In this document: positions 23,101 through 35,290 of the stretch, in pieces
Position numbering within the stretch: position 1 is the first letter of the stretch
Layout: each line of letters opens with the position of its first letter
Origin: Eutreptiella sp. 'Long Island Sound 2002'
Lineage: Eukaryota > Euglenozoa > Euglenophyceae > Eutreptiales > Eutreptiaceae
NCBI GenBank assembly: GCA_964036045.1
Contig: OZ038381.1
Location: 152,910,352 to 152,974,351, forward strand
Length of the DNA: 64,000 nucleotides
Reading direction: 5' to 3'
Made by a program: the position numbers and the translations under genes
The notes under the pieces: model-generated
What the model saw: the letters and a program-made list of their open reading frames with translations, nothing else
Databases searched by the model: none
Told to the model about the DNA's origin: nothing

Positions 23101-26100
23101 CTTGCCCTAACCGACACCTGCATCCCCGTACCTAGGCCCAGTGGGCTGCGGCAAGTTGCAAGTGGTAGCCACTTTCCACCGCGTACCTCATTTGTTGTTG
23201 AAGTCTCCTAGATGATGTTCCTCCCCCCACTAGCTTGGTCCCAATATTTAATCTTGGTTAGGGTTAGGTTTAGGGTTAGGATTACCGAGCTGGTGGAACG
23301 AGTCTTGGTTTCAGAACGGTCTTTAGTGTCTAGGGTGGACCCAATAGGTTTGGAAAGCAGCAAGAGAGTAAGCAAGCAGCAAGCAAGCAAGCAAGCAAGC
23401 AAGCACACGCGGAACGGAGGAAAATCACAGCTCCGTCGTGGTGCTTCAGATTTTGCCAAAATGTTCCTGGATGCCACCTATGGGTGTGAGGGACAACCAC
23501 ACAAAGTATGAGCTAGAAACTCAACGGGGGCAGCCGGGAAGGGGCGTCACAAGTGCCGGACCTCCATTTCAAAATCTGCAATTTAGGGCAAGAATCAGCC
23601 TTTTTTTTTTTTTGCCCAAAACCGCCCTAGAACCTGCTGAAGACGGCTAAATGGAGGGAAATAGTGGCTACTCTACACATGCAGCTAGACTTATCCGTGT
23701 AGAAGGGCCCTCTAGGGTCCTCCAACTACACAATATGTCCGCAAACCGCCCCCAAAAGGCCCCCAAAAGCCCCAGAATTTGTGCACATGGGCCGTCAACA
23801 ACCCCAAACCAAAAACAGACAATATCTTGGGCTACGTGGCTCAAAACGTGATTTCAAGTGCACCTAATCCACCTGCAACCACCCACTTTTGGTGGTTTCA
23901 ACCCCTAAAAATTGCCCTAACCGACACCTACATCCCCGTACCTAGGCCCAGTGGGCTGCGGCAAGTTGCAAGTGGTAGCCACTTTCCACCGCGTACCTCA
24001 TTTGTTGTTGAAGTCTCCTAGATGATGTTCCTCCCCCCACTAGCTTGGTCCCAATATTTAATCTTGGTTAGGGTTAGGTTTAGGGTTAGGATTACCGAGC
24101 TGCTGGAACGAGTCTTGGTTTTAGAACGGTCTTTCGTGTCGAGGGTGGAACGAATAGGTTTGGCAAGCAGCGAGCAAGCAAGCAGGCAGGCAGGCAAGCA
24201 AGCAAGCAAGCAAGCAACCAGCAAGCACACGCGAAATGCGGAAAATTCACAGCTCCGTCGTGGTGCTTCACATGTGGCCAAAATGGTGGTGGATGCCACC
24301 TATGGGTGTGAGGGACACACACACAAAGTATGAGCTAGAAACTCAACGGTGGCGGCCGGGAGGGGCGTCACAAGTGCCGGACCTCAATTTCGAAATCTGC
24401 AATTTAGGTCCAAAGTCATCTTTTTTTTTGCCCAAAACCGCCTTAGAACCTGCTAAAAACGGCCAAACATAGGGAAATAGTGGCTACTCTACACATGCCG
24501 CTAGACTTCTCCGTGCTGAAGGGCCCTCTAGGCCCCCCAAACTCCACAATATGTCCGCAAACCGCCCCCAAAAGGCCCCCAAACTCCCCAGAATTTGTGC
24601 ACATTGGCCATCAGCAACCCCAAACCAAAAACAGACAATATCTTGGGCTACGTGGCTCAAAACGTGATTTCAAGTGCACCTGATCCACCTGCAACCACCC
24701 ACTTGCCCTAACCGACACCTGCATCCCCGTACCTAGGCCCAGTGGGCTGCGGCAAGTTGCAAGTGGTAGCCACTTTCCACCGCGTACCTCATTTGTTGTC
24801 GAAGTCTCCTAGATGATGTTCCTCCCCCCACTAGCTTGGTCCCAATATTTAATCTTGGTGAGGGTTAGGTTTAGGGTTAGGATTACCGAGCTGGTGGAAC
24901 GAGTCTTGGTTTTAGAACGGTCTTTCGTGTCTAGGGTGGACCCAATAGGTTTGGAAAGCAGCAAGAGAGTAAGCAAGCAGCAAGCAAGCAAGCAAGCAAG
25001 CAAGCACGCGCGGAAGGGAGGAAAATCACAGCTCCGTCGTGGTGCTTCAGATTTTGCCAAAATGTTCCTAGATGCCACCTATGGGTGTGAGGGACTACCA
25101 CACAAAGTATGAGCTAGAAACTCAACGGGGGCAGCCGGGAAGGGGCGTCACAAGTGCCCGACCTCCATTTCAAAATCTGCAATTTAGGGCAAGAATCAGC
25201 CTTTTTTTTTTTTGCCCAAAACCGCCCTAGAACCTGCTGAAAACGGCTAAATGGAGGGAAATAGTGGCTACTCTACACATGCAGCTGGACTTATCCGTGT
25301 AGAAGGGCCCTCTAGGGTCCTCCAACTACACAATATGTCCGCGAACCGCCCCCAAAAGGCCCCCAAAAAGCCCCAGAATTTGTGCACATTGGCCGTCAAC
25401 AACCCCAAACCAAAAACAGACAATATCTTGGGCTACGTGGCTCAAAACGTGATTTCAAGTCCACCTAATCCACCTGCAGCCACCCACTTTTGGTGGTTTC
25501 AACCCCTAAAAATTGCCCTAACCGACACCTACATCCCCGTACCTAGGCCCAGTGGGCTGCGGCAAGTTGCAAGTGGTAGCCACTTTCCACCGCGTACCTC
25601 ATTTGTTGTTGAAGTCTCCTAGATGATGTTCCTCCCCCCACTAGCTTGGTCCCAATATTTAATCTTGGTTAGGGTTAGGTTTAGGGTTAGGATTACCGAG
25701 CTGGTGGAACGAGTCTTGGTTTTAGAACGGTCTTTCGTGTCGAGGGTGGAACGAATAGGTTTGGCAAGCAGCGAGCAAGCAAGCAAGCAAGCAGGCAAGC
25801 AAGCAAGCAAGCAAGGAAGCAACCAGCAAGCACACGCGAAATGCGGAAAATTCACAGCTCCGTCGTGGTGCTTCACATGTGGCCAAAATGGTGGTGGATG
25901 CCACCTATGGGTGTGAGGGACACCCACACAAAGTATGAGCTAGAAACTCAACGGTGGCGGCCGGGAGGGGCGTCACAAGTGCCGGACCTCAATTTCGAAG
26001 TCTGCAATTTAGGTCCAAAGTCATCTTTTTTTTTGCCCAAAACCGCCTTAGAACCTGCTAAAAACGGCCAAACATAGGGAAATAGTGGCTACTCTACACA

Positions 26101-26572
26101 TGCCGCTAGACTTCTCCGTGCTGAAGGGCCCTCTAGGCCCCCCAAACTCCACAATATGTCCGCAAACCGCCGCCAAAAGGCCCCCAAACTCCCCAGAATT
26201 TGTGCACATTGGCCGTCAGCAACCCCAAACCAAAAACAGACAATATCTTGGGCTACGTGGCTCAAAACGTGATTTCAAGTGCACCTAATCCACCTGCAAC
26301 CACCCACTTGCCCTAACCGACACCTACATCCCCGTACCTAGGCCCAGTGGGCTGCGGCAAGTTGCAAGTGGTAGCCACTTTCCACCGCGTACCTCATTTG
26401 TTGTTGAAGTCTCCTAGATGATGTTCCTCCCCCCACTAGCTTGGTCCCAATATTTAATCTTGGTTAGGGTTAGGTTTAGGGTTAGGATTACCGAGCTGGT
26501 GGAACGAGTCTTGGTTTCAGAACGGTCTTTAGTGTCTAGGGTGGACCCAATAGGTTTGGAAAGCAGCAAGAG

Positions 26573-26623
<51 letters not shown>

Positions 26624-27396
26624 CGCGCGGAACGGAGGAAAATCACAGCTCCGTCGTGGTGCTTCAGATTTTGCCAAAATGTTCCTGGATGCCACCTATG
26701 GGTGTGAGGGACAACCACACAAAGTATGAGCTAGAAACTCAACGGGGGCGGCCGGGAAGGGGCGTCACAAGTGCCCGACCTCCATTTCAAAATCTGCAAT
26801 TTAGGGCAAGAATCAGCCTTTTTTTTTTTTTGGCCCAAAACCGCCCTAGAACCTGCTGAAAACGGCTAAATGGAGGGAAATAGTGGCTACTCTACACATG
26901 CAGCTGGACTTATCCGTGTAGAAGGGCCCTCTAGGGTCCTCCAACTACACAATATGTCCGCAAACCGCCCCCAAAAGGCCCCCAAAAAGCCCCAGAATTT
27001 GTGCACATTGGCCGTCAACAACCCCAAACCAAAAACAGACAATATCTTGGGCTACGTGGCTCAAAACGTGATTTCAAGTCCACCTAATCCACCTGCAACC
27101 ACCCACTTTTGGTGGTTTCAACCCCTAAAAATTGCCCTAACCGACACCTACATCCCCGTACCTAGGCCCAGTGGGCTGCGGCAAGTTGCAAGTGGTAGCC
27201 ACTTTCCACCGCGTACCTCATTTGTTGTTGAAGTCTCCTAGATGATGTTCCTCCCCCCACTAGCTTGGTCCCAATATTTAATCTTGGTTAGGGTTAGGTT
27301 TAGGGTTAGGATTACCGAGCTGGTGGAACGAGTCTTGGTTTCAGAACGGTCTTTCGTGTCTAGGGTGGACCCAATAGGTTTGGAAAGCAGCAAGAG

Positions 27397-27431
<35 letters not shown>

Positions 27432-29039
27432 ACCAAGCAAGCAAGCACGCGCGGAACGGAGGAAAATCACAGCTCCGTCGTGGTGCTTCAGATTTTGCCA
27501 AAATGTTCCTGGATGCCACCTATGGGTGTGAGGGACAACCACACAAAGTATGAGCTAGAAACTCAACGGGGGCGGCCGGGAAGGGGCGTCACAAGTGCCC
27601 GACCTCCATTTCAAAATCTGCAATTTAGGGCAAGAATCAGCCTTTTTTTTTTTTGGCCCAAAACCGCCCTAGAACCTGCTGAAAACGGCTAAATGGAGGG
27701 AAATAGTGGCTACTCTACACATGCAGCTGGACTTATCCGTGTAGAAGGGCCCTCTAGGGTCCTCCAACTACACAATATGTCCGCAAACCGCCCCCAAAAG
27801 GCCCCCAAAAAGCCCCAGAATTTGTGCACATTGGCCGTCAACAACCCCAAACCAAAAACAGACAATATCTTGGGCTACGTGGCTCAAAACGTGATTTCAA
27901 GTCCACCTAATCCACCTGCAACCACCCACTTTTGGTGGTTTCAACCCCTAAAAATTGCCCTAACCGACACCTACATCCCCGTACCTAGGCCCAGTGGGCT
28001 GCGGCAAGTTGCAAGTGGTAGCCACTTTCCACCGCGTACCTCATTTGTTGTTGAAGTCTCCTAGATGATGTTCCTCCCCCCACTAGCTTGGTCCCAATAT
28101 TTAATCTTGGTTAGGGTTAGGTTTAGGGTTAGGATTACCGAGCTGGTGGAACGAGTCTTGGTTTTAGAACGGTCTTTCGTGTCGAGGGTGGAACGAATAG
28201 GTTTGGCAAGCAGCGAGCAAGCAAGCAGGCAGGCAGGCAAGCAAGCAAGCAAGCAAGGAAGCAACCAGCAAGCACACGCGAAATGCGGAAAATTCACAGC
28301 TCCGTCGTGGTGCTTCACATGTGGCCAAAATGGTGGTGGATGCCACCTATGGGTGTGAGGGACACCCACACAAAGTATGAGCTAGAAACTCAACGGGGGC
28401 GGCCGGGAGGGGCGTCACAAGTGCCGGACCTCAATTTCGAAATCTGCAATTTAGGTCCAAAGTCATCTTTTTTTTTGCCCAAAACCGCCTTAGAACCTGC
28501 TAAAAACGGCCAAACATAGGGAAATAGTGGCTACTCTACACATGCCGCTAGACCTCTCCGTGCTGAAGGGCCCTCTAGGCCCCCCAAACTCCACAATATG
28601 TCCGCAAACCGCCCCCAAAAGGCCCCCAACCTCCCCAGAATTTGTGCACATTGGCCGTCAACAACCCCAAACCAAAAACAGACAACATCTTGGGCTACGT
28701 GGCTCAAAACGTGATTTCAAGTGCACCTAATCCACCTGCAACCACCCACTTTTGGTGGTTTCAACCCCTAAAAATTGCCCTAACCGACACCTACATCCCC
28801 GTACCTAGGCCCAGTGGGCTGCGGCAAGTTGCAAGTGGTAGCCACTTTCCACCGCGTACCTCATTTGTTGTTGAAGTCTCCTAGATGATGTTCCTCCCCC
28901 CACTACCTTGGTCCCAATATTTAATCTTGGTTAGGGTTAGGTTTAGGGTTAGGATTACCGAGCTGCTGGAACGAGTCTTGGTTTCAGAACGGTCTTTAGT
29001 GTCTAGGGTGGACCCAATAGGTTTGGAAAGCAGCAAGAG

Positions 29040-29082
<43 letters not shown>

Positions 29083-29613
29083 CGCGCGGAATGGAGGAAA
29101 ATCACAGCTCCGTCGTGGTGCTTCAGATTTTGCCAAAATGTTCCTGGATGCCACCTATGGGTGTGAGGGACAACCACACAAAGTATGAGCTAGAAACTCA
29201 ACGGGGGCGGCCGGGAAGGGGCGTCACAAGTGCCGGACCTCCATTTCAAAATCTGCAATTTAGGGCAAGAATCAGCCTTTTTTTTTTTGGCCCAAAACCG
29301 CCCTAGAACCTGCTGAAAACGGCTAAATGGAGGGAAATAGTGGCTACTCTACACATGCAGCTGGACTTATCCGTGTAGAAGGGCCCTCTAGGGTCCTCCA
29401 ACTACACAATATGTCCGCGAACCGCCCCCAAAAGGCCCCCAAAAGCCCCAGAATTTGTGCACATTGGCCATCAACAACCCGAAACCAAAAACAGACAATA
29501 TCTCGGGCTACGTGGCTCAAAACGTGATTTCAAGCGCACCTAATCCACCCCCAACCACCCACTTTTGGTGGTCTCCACCCCTCAAAATTGCCCTAACCGA
29601 CACCTAGACCCCC
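18285..29613. repeat. Satellite array: 14 tandem units of ~0.8 kb in a/b dimers
   Basis: Unit boundaries (GTACCTAGGCCCAGTGGG) lie at 18285, 19105, 19925, 20733, 21528, 22337, 23128, 23938, 24729, 25539, 26334, 27158, 27981 and 28801, ending near 29613; lengths run 791-824 bp. Type a has GAGGGTGGAACGAAT, GCAGGCAGGC runs and ACATGTGGCCAAAATGG. Type b has TAGGGTGGACCCAAT and ATTTTGCCAAAATG. The order is b a b a b a b a b a b b a b. Each unit has GGTTAGGG/TTTAGGG telomere-like repeats and AAGC microsatellite. Four units also lack about 28 bp before CCCTAACCGACACC. Short reading frames inside (Leu-Ala-Cys-Leu runs) are artefacts of AAGC repeats. Confidence 0.95.
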
Positions 29614-31007
29614 GTAACTGGGCCAAGTGGGCTGCGACAAGTTGCAAGTGGTAGCCCAAACATGTGGGTGCCAAAATGGGTCAACAAGGTCCACCGGGTG
29701 CAAAAGAAAAATGACTTTTTTCAAAAATCACCCCGGATCACATGGAATCCAACACAAATGTTTTTGGCACATTTTGAGCTCGTGCTGGCCCGTTTTGGCC
29801 CTCCTTCAATCCCAAAATGCCTTGAGAATGTGCTGTTTTGCGACCAAAAATGGGTCAAAAATGTGTCTTTCCGAAAATTATCCTAGACTATTTGGAGTGC
29901 CTAAACAAGTGAAATGAGCCCCTTTTGAGCCCATTGCAAGCCATTTTGGCCAATATGCAATCAAAAGGCGGTCAAAAATGGAACAAAAAAACTGTTTTTC
30001 CAAAGGTACTTTCGGAGTATTTGGGGTGCACAAACAAATTGGAATGAGCCGATTTCCAGCCCATGTTGAGCAATTTTGGCCCCTCTCAAGGCCAAAAAGG
30101 CTCTGAAAATGGGCCAATTTGGGACCAAAAATGGCCCAAAACTGGGTCAAAACCATGGTTTTCCAAAAAAAGATCCTGGTCCAGTTGTGGTGCCCAAACC
30201 GATCTATACCGCTCATTTTGAGCCCCTTATGAGCCGCTCTCATCCACTTTCCACCGCGTACCTCGTTGTTCAAGTCTCCTGGATGATGTTCCTTCCCCCC
30301 ACCAGCTGGGTGCCAATATTTAATCTTGGTTAGGGTTCGGGTTCGGGTTCGGGTTACCGAGCTGGTGGAACCATGCTTGGTTTTAGAACAATCTGTTGTG
30401 TCTAGGGTGGACCCAATAGGTTTGGCAAGCGGCAAGCAAGCAAGCGGCAAGCAAGCAAGCAACCAAGCAAGCAGCAAGCACGCGCGAAATGGGGGAAAAT
30501 CACAGCTCTGTCATGGTGCTTCAGACTTTGCAAAAATGTTGGTGGATGCCACCTAAGGCTTTGAGAGACAACCACACAAGGTATGAGCCACCAACTCAGC
30601 GGTGGCGGACGGGAGGAGCATCACAAGTGCCAAACCTCAATTTCGAAATCTGCAATTTAGGGCCAAAATGAGCTTCTTTTTTTTTCCCAAAACCGTCCTG
30701 GAACCTGCTGAAAATGGCCCAACATAGGGAAATAGTGGCTACTCTACACATACCGCTAGACTTCCCCGTGCTGAAGGGCCCTCTAGGCTCCCCAACTCCA
30801 CAATATGTCCGCAAACCGCCCCCAAAAGGCCCCCAAAAGCCCCAAAATTTGTGCACATTGGCCGTCGACAACCCCAAACCAAAAACAGACAATACTTGGG
30901 CTACGTGGCCCAAAGCGTGATTTCGAGCGCACCTAATCCACCCGCAACCACCCACTTTTGGTCGTCTCCACCCCTCAAAATTGCCCTAACTGACACCTAG
31001 ACCCCCG
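29614..31007. repeat. Long satellite unit, right flank
   Basis: Begins at a diverged boundary (GTAACTGGGCC) and retains the monomer block, then GGTTAGGGTTCGGG and an AAGC run. It ends at CCCCCGTA, where the Tigger-like element has inserted. The continuation of the boundary (CCTAGGCC) is found at 34055, directly after that element. Confidence 0.85.
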
Positions 31008-31747
31008 TACCCCGCGCCCCCTTGCGCAAGCACGCTGAAAGTCAGCAAAACGAAGGTAACACGGGCTCATGTGCTTAGACAAGGCCGTGCTTGCGCGCGA
31101 CGCGCGGTAACAAAAGAACTTATGTCACCGGAAACCTGCCCATACCTCACCATAACCACAATTGTCGCAACAGGGCACTACAACACAATGTGCAAGCAAA
31201 TTTCAGCGAGTTCTGGAGGTCCTCACTGCCCATCAGGGGCATCAGGAGCTGTGGAATAGAGACCCCTTCCCACCTTGCGCCTCATCTTGAACAATTGCAC
31301 ATGCTTGCCCTTTGGGGCAGCCTTTGGGGTAGGCTTGGCTTCAAGTTTTGGAATGGGTTTAGGCTTCCTATTCCTTGGGACAAAACTGTCATCAACAATA
31401 TCTTTGGTGAAGTAAAGCTTGCCCTCAAACACCTGGCCAAGGCCCCGAATCCCACGGCCCGCTTTGGCCCACACAATTTGCACTTCATCATCCTCCCCAG
31501 AATCTGAGCAAGACGATGAATCATCCGAAGTGAGAAGCTCTGAGTCAGAATCAGTGCCACTGTCATGCTCAGAATCCGAATCGGAGTTGGGCTTTGCATT
31601 TGCCGCGTGGTGCTCCGGGAAATCAAAATCCTCCAATTGGCTCAACTTTAGGCCATTGGGGAAAATTGCTTTTCGCATGGCGGAGCGCAAGTCATCATCA
31701 AAGATTGCATGCCACGCTTCCTGAACCCACTTCCCAAACTGTGCATG

Positions 31748-31851
31748 GGAAGGGTGAGTGATTGCCTCGGTGTCCTTCAGTTTTTTGGTCTTTTCAATCG
31801 GAAGGGTGAGTGATTGCCTCGGTGTCCTTCAGTTTTTTGGTCTTTTCAATC
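31748..31851. repeat. 52-bp tandem duplication within the transposase gene
   Basis: 31748-31799 is repeated exactly at 31800-31851. Since 52 is not a multiple of three it shifts the frame; removing one copy joins KDTEAITHPS to HAQFGKWVQEAW in frame. Confidence 0.95.
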
Positions 31852-32588
31852 AACCATGGAGCAAAGAGTTCCTCCGTCTGAATATTCATTTTTTTGTTCA
31901 CCTCATGCTTGTCACATGCCTGAGCCCACATGGTACTATTAGGAGGGGACACATACACTGGCGCACCCCTCTTGCGCATAAGTTTACAAACTGAAGCATG
32001 CATGTGTGATGGAGCACCATCAACACAATACATACACTTCATCTCCACAAGAAAATTGTTCCAATGTATTGTCCATGATTAAAGTCATCACTTCTTCATT
32101 GGTTTTCCCCTTTTTGGCCACCGTCGCAAGTACATGACGGTGTTCCCTATGCCTAGCATCCCTTTTCAATTGGTTTTCGATCTTACCGCGCGGCTGTCCC
32201 TTCCAAAGGAGGACAGGCTTCAGCCGCTTGACATCAGTCAATTTACGGCAAGCATCACCGTCATCATCAACACCATGCTCAGCTCGAACAAAAAAAGTGA
32301 CATACAAGGTGATGCTGTCCTTGTACCCCCCCCTCACTCAAACGGGAACCCGTTTTACGCCCTTCGCCTCAAGTGTATATTTTGCCACGGGATCCAAACT
32401 GAACGTGGACTCGTCGCCGTTCCCGATCCATTCCAGCTTGCCAAGTCGAAAACCACGGTGTAAATTGCCGCGGTATGCCTTGACCAATGGTGCAACGGCA
32501 TCGTCATGACAAAGTCGATACGACGTGACTTTTCGCGTCGTGATCCTCTGCCACCGTTGAAAAGCCACCCACCACTCGTTCAATTGTT

Positions 32589-32839
32589 CTGTGACACACA
32601 AGACCACGTGGGATGCATCAGACTAAAACATTCAAATTCCTAGTGTACCAGCAAGGCCAGAAATTGGCAGAATTCAGGACCTCTCATCATGTGGCATGCA
32701 TCAAACTAAAAAATTAAAATTCTTGGTGTACCAGCAGGGCCAGAAACTAGCATACTTTGGGACCGTTGGTCATTTGCGACACATGAAACTGAAAACCAAA
32801 AATTCCTGGCACACCAACAGGGGAAAGGAATGGCACAAC
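32589..32839 (-). other. Intron of the Tigger-like transposase, filled with a minisatellite
   Basis: Donor CACCAG|GTTGTG, acceptor GTCACAG|AACAAT; the junction codon becomes Glu (SP-E-QLNEWW). It contains two to three copies of a unit including GCATCAGACTAAAA and CTAGTGTACCAGCAGGGCCA. The same unit is found outside the transposon at about 35680-35760. Confidence 0.7.
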
Positions 32840-34054
32840 CTGGTGACAAACTTGAGATTTTCTCACTCCAATGCTTTGCTTGCCGGATCAACATCCGCTT
32901 CGTCACGGCAAAACGACGATTGCGGCGCCGCATCAACCAACGTCGAAGTCGCCCCTCCAACTCATGGTATTGGGAACGACGACCGGGGTGCAATGTGGCC
33001 TTGTGTTTCCCGGTGCGGTTGGCTTGCTTCTGAATCGCATCTCGGTTGTCCTGCAATCAGCAAATGGGCGACTGCGATTTCATAACGAAGCGCTCCGCCG
33101 CTTTGGCGGGGCCGTAGTCGTCGGCGTACTCGATCACGCACATTTTGTCGCGTGCCGATTTGTGCACGCGCAAAGGGCGTGCAAGGACTTCCGTGGCAAA
33201 ACGGCGTCGCTTACTCCCCACAGGTGTGCAATCCGAATGAGCTGCAGTTGCACTACTTCTGCTTGCACTACTTGTCGCGACGGCGGACGTGGTGGAAGCG
33301 GTGCAAGAACTTGAAGCGGTGGGCTTGAAAAATTTATCCAAGGTCAAATTTTGCCCTGCCTTCACGGGCCGTTTGTCCTTGTGTAGGCGGCCCTTGGGCG
33401 GTTTTGGGGTAATGGTCGAGTATGCGGGCAACTCAAGGCGTTCCCAAGTTGTGAGTTCCCGATTGTGGTCAACGTAGTACGGCACGCCACCAGCCGTGGT
33501 ACGAAGCTCCCAGCCAAAAGGCAAAGGGGCAGCCGGGGCTGGGCTAGTACGTACGGGGGGTGATTCGCTGCGGGATGTTCACCGCCATCGTTTTGGAGAG
33601 GGCTCCGAAGGAGGCTCTGGGGAAGGGCTGCGGATTGGGAAAAGGACACGGTCCATAGGTGCATGATGCTCAAGCTCATGCCCATTCCGCATGTACTTCA
33701 CATGAAAGAAATCATCCCCACGAGTAGAAGGACCAATGATTGTTGCGGAGACATGTTCACCGGTGGACCGGATGTACGTAACAGCCATGCCAGGTGTAGC
33801 AACATGAGCCATGGCTGAAAATCACATCAACAGGGACATCATTGGGTTGCAATTGCAAGCAGAATGTTGGTATGAGCAAGAGGAAATACCACAAGCATGA
33901 TCAAGCCCCCCTTTTCCTCTACAAGCGAAGCACAATCACATAATGTTACATTTCTGACCATAGAAACTGTGGTCAGAAAATTCCACCAAAACCACGGTAC
34001 CACGGGCTCATGTGCTTAGACAAGGCAGTGCTTGTGCAAGGGGGGGGGGGGGTA

Positions 34055-35290
34055 CCTAGGCCTAGTGGGCTGCGGCAAGTTGCAAGTGGTAGCCCAAACA
34101 TGTGGGTGCCAAAATGGGTCAACAAGGTCCACCACGTGCAAAAGAAAAACAACTTTTTTCAAAAATCATCTTGGACCACGTGAAATGCCAAAACAAGTGT
34201 CTTTGGCGCGTTTTCAGCTCGGGGTGGCCCGTTTGGGCCCTCCTAGAATCCCAAAATGCCTTGAAAATGGGCTGTTTTTGGTACCAAAAATTGGTCAAAA
34301 ATGGGTCAAAAAGGTGTTTTTCCTAAAGATGATCCTATCCATTTTGGGGTACCTAAACGAGTAAAATGAGCCCCTTTTGAGCCCATTACACTCCAAAGTC
34401 ACAAAATGCTTCCGAAATGGGCTATTTTGCGACCAAAAATGGGTCAAAAATAGGTCAAAAATGTGTTTTTCCAGAAATTATCCTGGACCATTTTGGATGC
34501 ACCAACAAGTGAAATGAGCCCATTTTGAGCCCATTGCAAGTGAGCAATTTTGGCCCCTCCAAAATCATAAAATGCCTTGAAAATGGGTTGTTTTGCGGCC
34601 AATAATGCGGCCAAAATGGGTCAAAAATGTGTTTTTCCAAATCTTTCCAAATCTTTCTCATCATGCCCATACTTACACTCCCTCCTAGAAAAGAGTAGAT
34701 GTGGTGGAGATGAGCAAAAAGGTGTGAAAAGGGGTGGAAATGGGTGAAAATGAGTGAAAATCCAAAAATGGCATATCCCCAATGTGGAAAAAGCATCAAG
34801 ACCTACGCCACGGGGCAACAAAGATGCCCCTAGTATCTCAAAGCATGGGTCTCCAGTACGGCCAGACGCCCAAATAGTTGCACTGCACGCGCACTACGCT
34901 TAAGGCGCCCCTGAAAGGTACTTTTGGAGTATTTTGGCTGCGCAAACAAGTGGAATGAGTCCATTTTAAGCCCATGTTGAGCAATTTTGGCCCCTCTCAA
35001 GGCCAAAAGGGCCTTGAAAATGGGCAAATTTGGGACCAAAAATGGCTCAAAACTGGGTCAAAACCATGGTTTTCCAAAAAAAAGATCCTAGTCCAGTTGT
35101 GGTGCCCAAACGGATGAATACAGCTAATTTTGAGCCCCTTTTGAGCCGCTCTCATCCACTTTCCATTGCGTACCTCCTTTGTCTTTGTAATCTTCTAGAG
35201 GATGCCACCAACTCGGTCCCAATATTCAATCGTGGGTAGGGTTAGGACTAGGTTGAGGGTTGGGATGGGTGTTAGGGTCAGGGTTGGGTT
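34055..35290. repeat. Satellite continuation right of the Tigger-like element
   Basis: Starts CCTAGGCCTAGTGGGCTGCGG and carries about six to seven roughly 155-bp monomers, with a foreign patch at 34650-34920 (GGGTGAAAATGAGTGAAAAT sub-repeats). It ends in a degenerate GGTTAGGACTAGG / GGGTTGGG block near 35235-35295. Confidence 0.75.

Larger units (their letters stand above)
31223..33812 (-). pseudogene. Tigger/pogo-like transposase with N-terminal WW domain, decayed
   Basis: Read on the minus strand from ATG 33812. First comes a small Tudor/SH3-like segment (GDDFFHVKYMRNGHELEHHA), then a WW domain (PFGWELRTTAGGVPYYVDHN, later TTWERLELP), a TLDKFF PIP-box-like motif, and a CENP-B/Tc5-type HTH (GRRSQYHELEGRLRRWLMRR). 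An intron 32839-32589 joins SSLSP to EQLNEWW. The DDE core follows (IGNGDESTF; VDGAPSHMHASVC; PPNSTMWAQACD), with about 35 residues between the second and third Asp. An acidic Ser-rich region comes last. Lesions are TGA at 33581, 33059 and 32340, a one-base shift near 32020-32035, and a 52-bp duplication at 31748-31851. Otherwise one continuous frame links all domains. Confidence 0.8.
31010..34052. mobile_element. Pogo/Tigger-like DNA transposon, 3.04 kb, inserted in satellite
   Basis: The left end (CCCCTTGCGCAAGCACG after C-runs, to 31034) and the right end in reverse complement (CCCCTTGCACAAGCACTG) form terminal inverted repeats. TA (31008-31009 and 34053-34054) flanks both sides. Joining the flanks regenerates the intact satellite boundary CCCCCGTACCTAGGCC seen in other units, which proves the insertion. 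A four-base GTAC duplication fits equally well. A roughly 44-bp direct repeat (around CACGGGCTCATGTGCTTAGA) sits near each end at 31055-31098 and 33996-34040. Confidence 0.85.

Noticed and set aside
17550-29527. Many similar 60-120 residue frames (Leu-Ala-Cys-Leu, Lys-Gln-Ala-Ser runs) repeated along the array
   Set aside because: They are translations of satellite units and AAGC microsatellite, present in several frames at once with no start context or domain.
32020-32340. Separate small gene on the minus strand
   Set aside because: It is the middle of the Tigger-like transposase, same frame as the preceding segment, separated only by a TGA.
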